Shown: positions 62,880 to 64,000 of the stretch, piece after piece | Position numbering within the stretch: the first letter of the stretch is position 1 | Layout of the letters: every line of letters begins with the position of its first letter | Made by a program: the position numbers and the translations under genes | Notes under the pieces: model-generated | The model's database searches: none | What the model saw: only the letters and a program-made list of their open reading frames with translations | Told to the model about the DNA's origin: nothing | Assembly (NCBI GenBank): GCA_922989275.2 | Contig: OV277868.1 | Location: 80,032,216 to 80,096,215 of the forward strand | Origin: Gari tellinella | Taxonomy: Eukaryota > Mollusca > Bivalvia > Cardiida > Psammobiidae | Reading direction: 5' to 3' | Length of the DNA stretch: 64,000 bases

Positions 62880-64000
62880 TTCAGAAAAAAGTTTAACACT
62901 GGCTAATTATCTCCCTTAAAATATGAGTGTGATTTACTGCAATTGTGATTACGAAATACATTGGAAGCGGTAATGACGTAGTAATCATACTCGCATTTTT
63001 AAGGGAAATAATTAATATTGGTTAAACCTTTGTCTGAATTCAAAGAATTCGTACATAAAAATAATCTACATTGTATTTTGACGATGCTTGTCTAGTAAAT
63101 TAAATCAATATCGGGTACCTGTCTAATGTGTCCAAAATATGTGCATGTTACACTTCTAATTTTTATTCTTAATGTTATTTTCATGGTTGTTTTAGAGTTT
63201 CATTTTGTTGAGAAAATGATATATCCAGAAAGTATTTTCAGTAGTGTTTGGACAATCTCTTGTTTTTTATCTGTAAGATATAGTTTATTGTATGGAAATG
63301 ACTGCGTTTAGATTTTTATTATTATTATTCTCTTTATTTCCAACCTTACGGTGATTTTCCGAGGAAATTACATGCATACAACAATACAAACATTTATACA
63401 CACAATGACATAGTATACAGTATACACACAAACAGACATGAAATAATGTCCAAAAAAACACCTAAACCTCACGTCGGTCTTGTCCCAACCTCACCAAGTG
63501 ATGTGGCTGGGCCAAAGCCGGGGTAAGGCTTACGCCATTTCTGATTATTATTATTATTATTTTCTCTCACAAAAAACAGCCCTGTAACAAAAACAAACAA
63601 ATAAAAAAGCCAACAAAAATCCCTCAAAACCCCACCACACAAACAAAAAACGTTGTAATTATTAGATGATTTTGATTAAAAATCTGTATTTTTTCGTTCT
63701 CCAGATAACATGCTTCAATTCAGTTATGATGTTTGACAGATAATTAACAGGACCGCTCACTAGCAAATTGCCGTCCGATTTTAACTCTAAAATCTCGACT
63801 CATGTAAAAGATATTTTGAAAGGACGAACGTTGAATGTTTATTTATTTTTTTAATTTCCAAAATCAGTTGCATATCCTAAAAAGGCTGTTATATTTGATT
63901 GCACCTTATTTGTACTTGGTTTCATTTAACTCTTTCACTGCCAAGTTTTATCATCTGTTTTAACCCTATAACCGCCAAAATATCACTTGCATTGGTAGTG
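62880..64000. other. Intron 5 of gene B to window edge, no exon found
   Basis: Searched for the exon 6 equivalent (GIPIKKV..IG..KAMEH) and found none. ATTATTATT runs flank 63310-63570, which reads like an old non-coding repeat with CCAACCTTACGGTG and CCGGGGTAAGGC. At 63930-63990 TTAACTCTTTCACTGCC and TTTAACCCTATAACCGCC start another TTAA MITE. Confidence 0.5.

Overview
The window is AT-rich, intron-bearing eukaryotic DNA from a repeat-dense genome. Canonical GT/AG exons, tRNA-derived SINEs, long non-coding stretches with GGTCAAG-type and palindromic repeats, and a metazoan glycosyltransferase family point to an invertebrate animal. A bivalve mollusc is the best guess, as an inference from repeat style and not proven by the sequence.

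Only two host genes can be supported. They are paralogous beta-1,4-galactosyltransferases (CAZy GT7) in head-to-head orientation. Gene A (minus strand, exon 1 at 34952-34751, stop at 15931) is complete: seven coding exons, 359 codons plus stop. Gene B (plus strand, exon 1 at 48323-48560) has five exons in the window and runs off the right edge. The five shared exons 2-5 and the exon 1 junction have the same lengths (139, 94, 191 and 123 nt for exons 2-5) and identical intron phases (1, 2, 0, 2, 2), so the pair arose by duplication of a whole gene. None of the longer open frames elsewhere looks like another host gene.

Layout: 1-15845 is repeats downstream of gene A, including a tRNA-carrying TTAA element with another element nested in it, a Ty3/Gypsy pol fragment at 11.6-12.1 kb and an 856-bp TA element at 13.1-14.0 kb. 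15846-34952 is gene A, whose introns hold a 2.9-kb element (25033-27947), many palindrome-cored MITEs, a 42-bp minisatellite and a 113-bp satellite of CAT/ATC trinucleotides. 34953-48322 is the 13.4-kb interval between the two divergent start codons, with a 282-bp tandem triplication, a frameshifted LINE (42.2-44.8 kb) and more MITEs. 48323 to the end is gene B, with a 215-bp ACT-rich array and a 1.35-kb polypurine tract in intron 1 and MITEs packed close to several splice donors.

The most striking things beyond the gene pair are: (1) a superfamily of small TA- or TTAA-flanked elements whose centres are long perfect or near-perfect palindromes drawn from a few interchangeable cores; (2) a TTAA-flanked element carrying a tRNA-like gene as cargo; (3) nested insertions whose empty sites can be read from other copies in this same window; (4) local tandem copies of coding exon ends in both galactosyltransferase genes; (5) a Gln in place of the acceptor-contacting Glu next to the catalytic Asp in both proteins.
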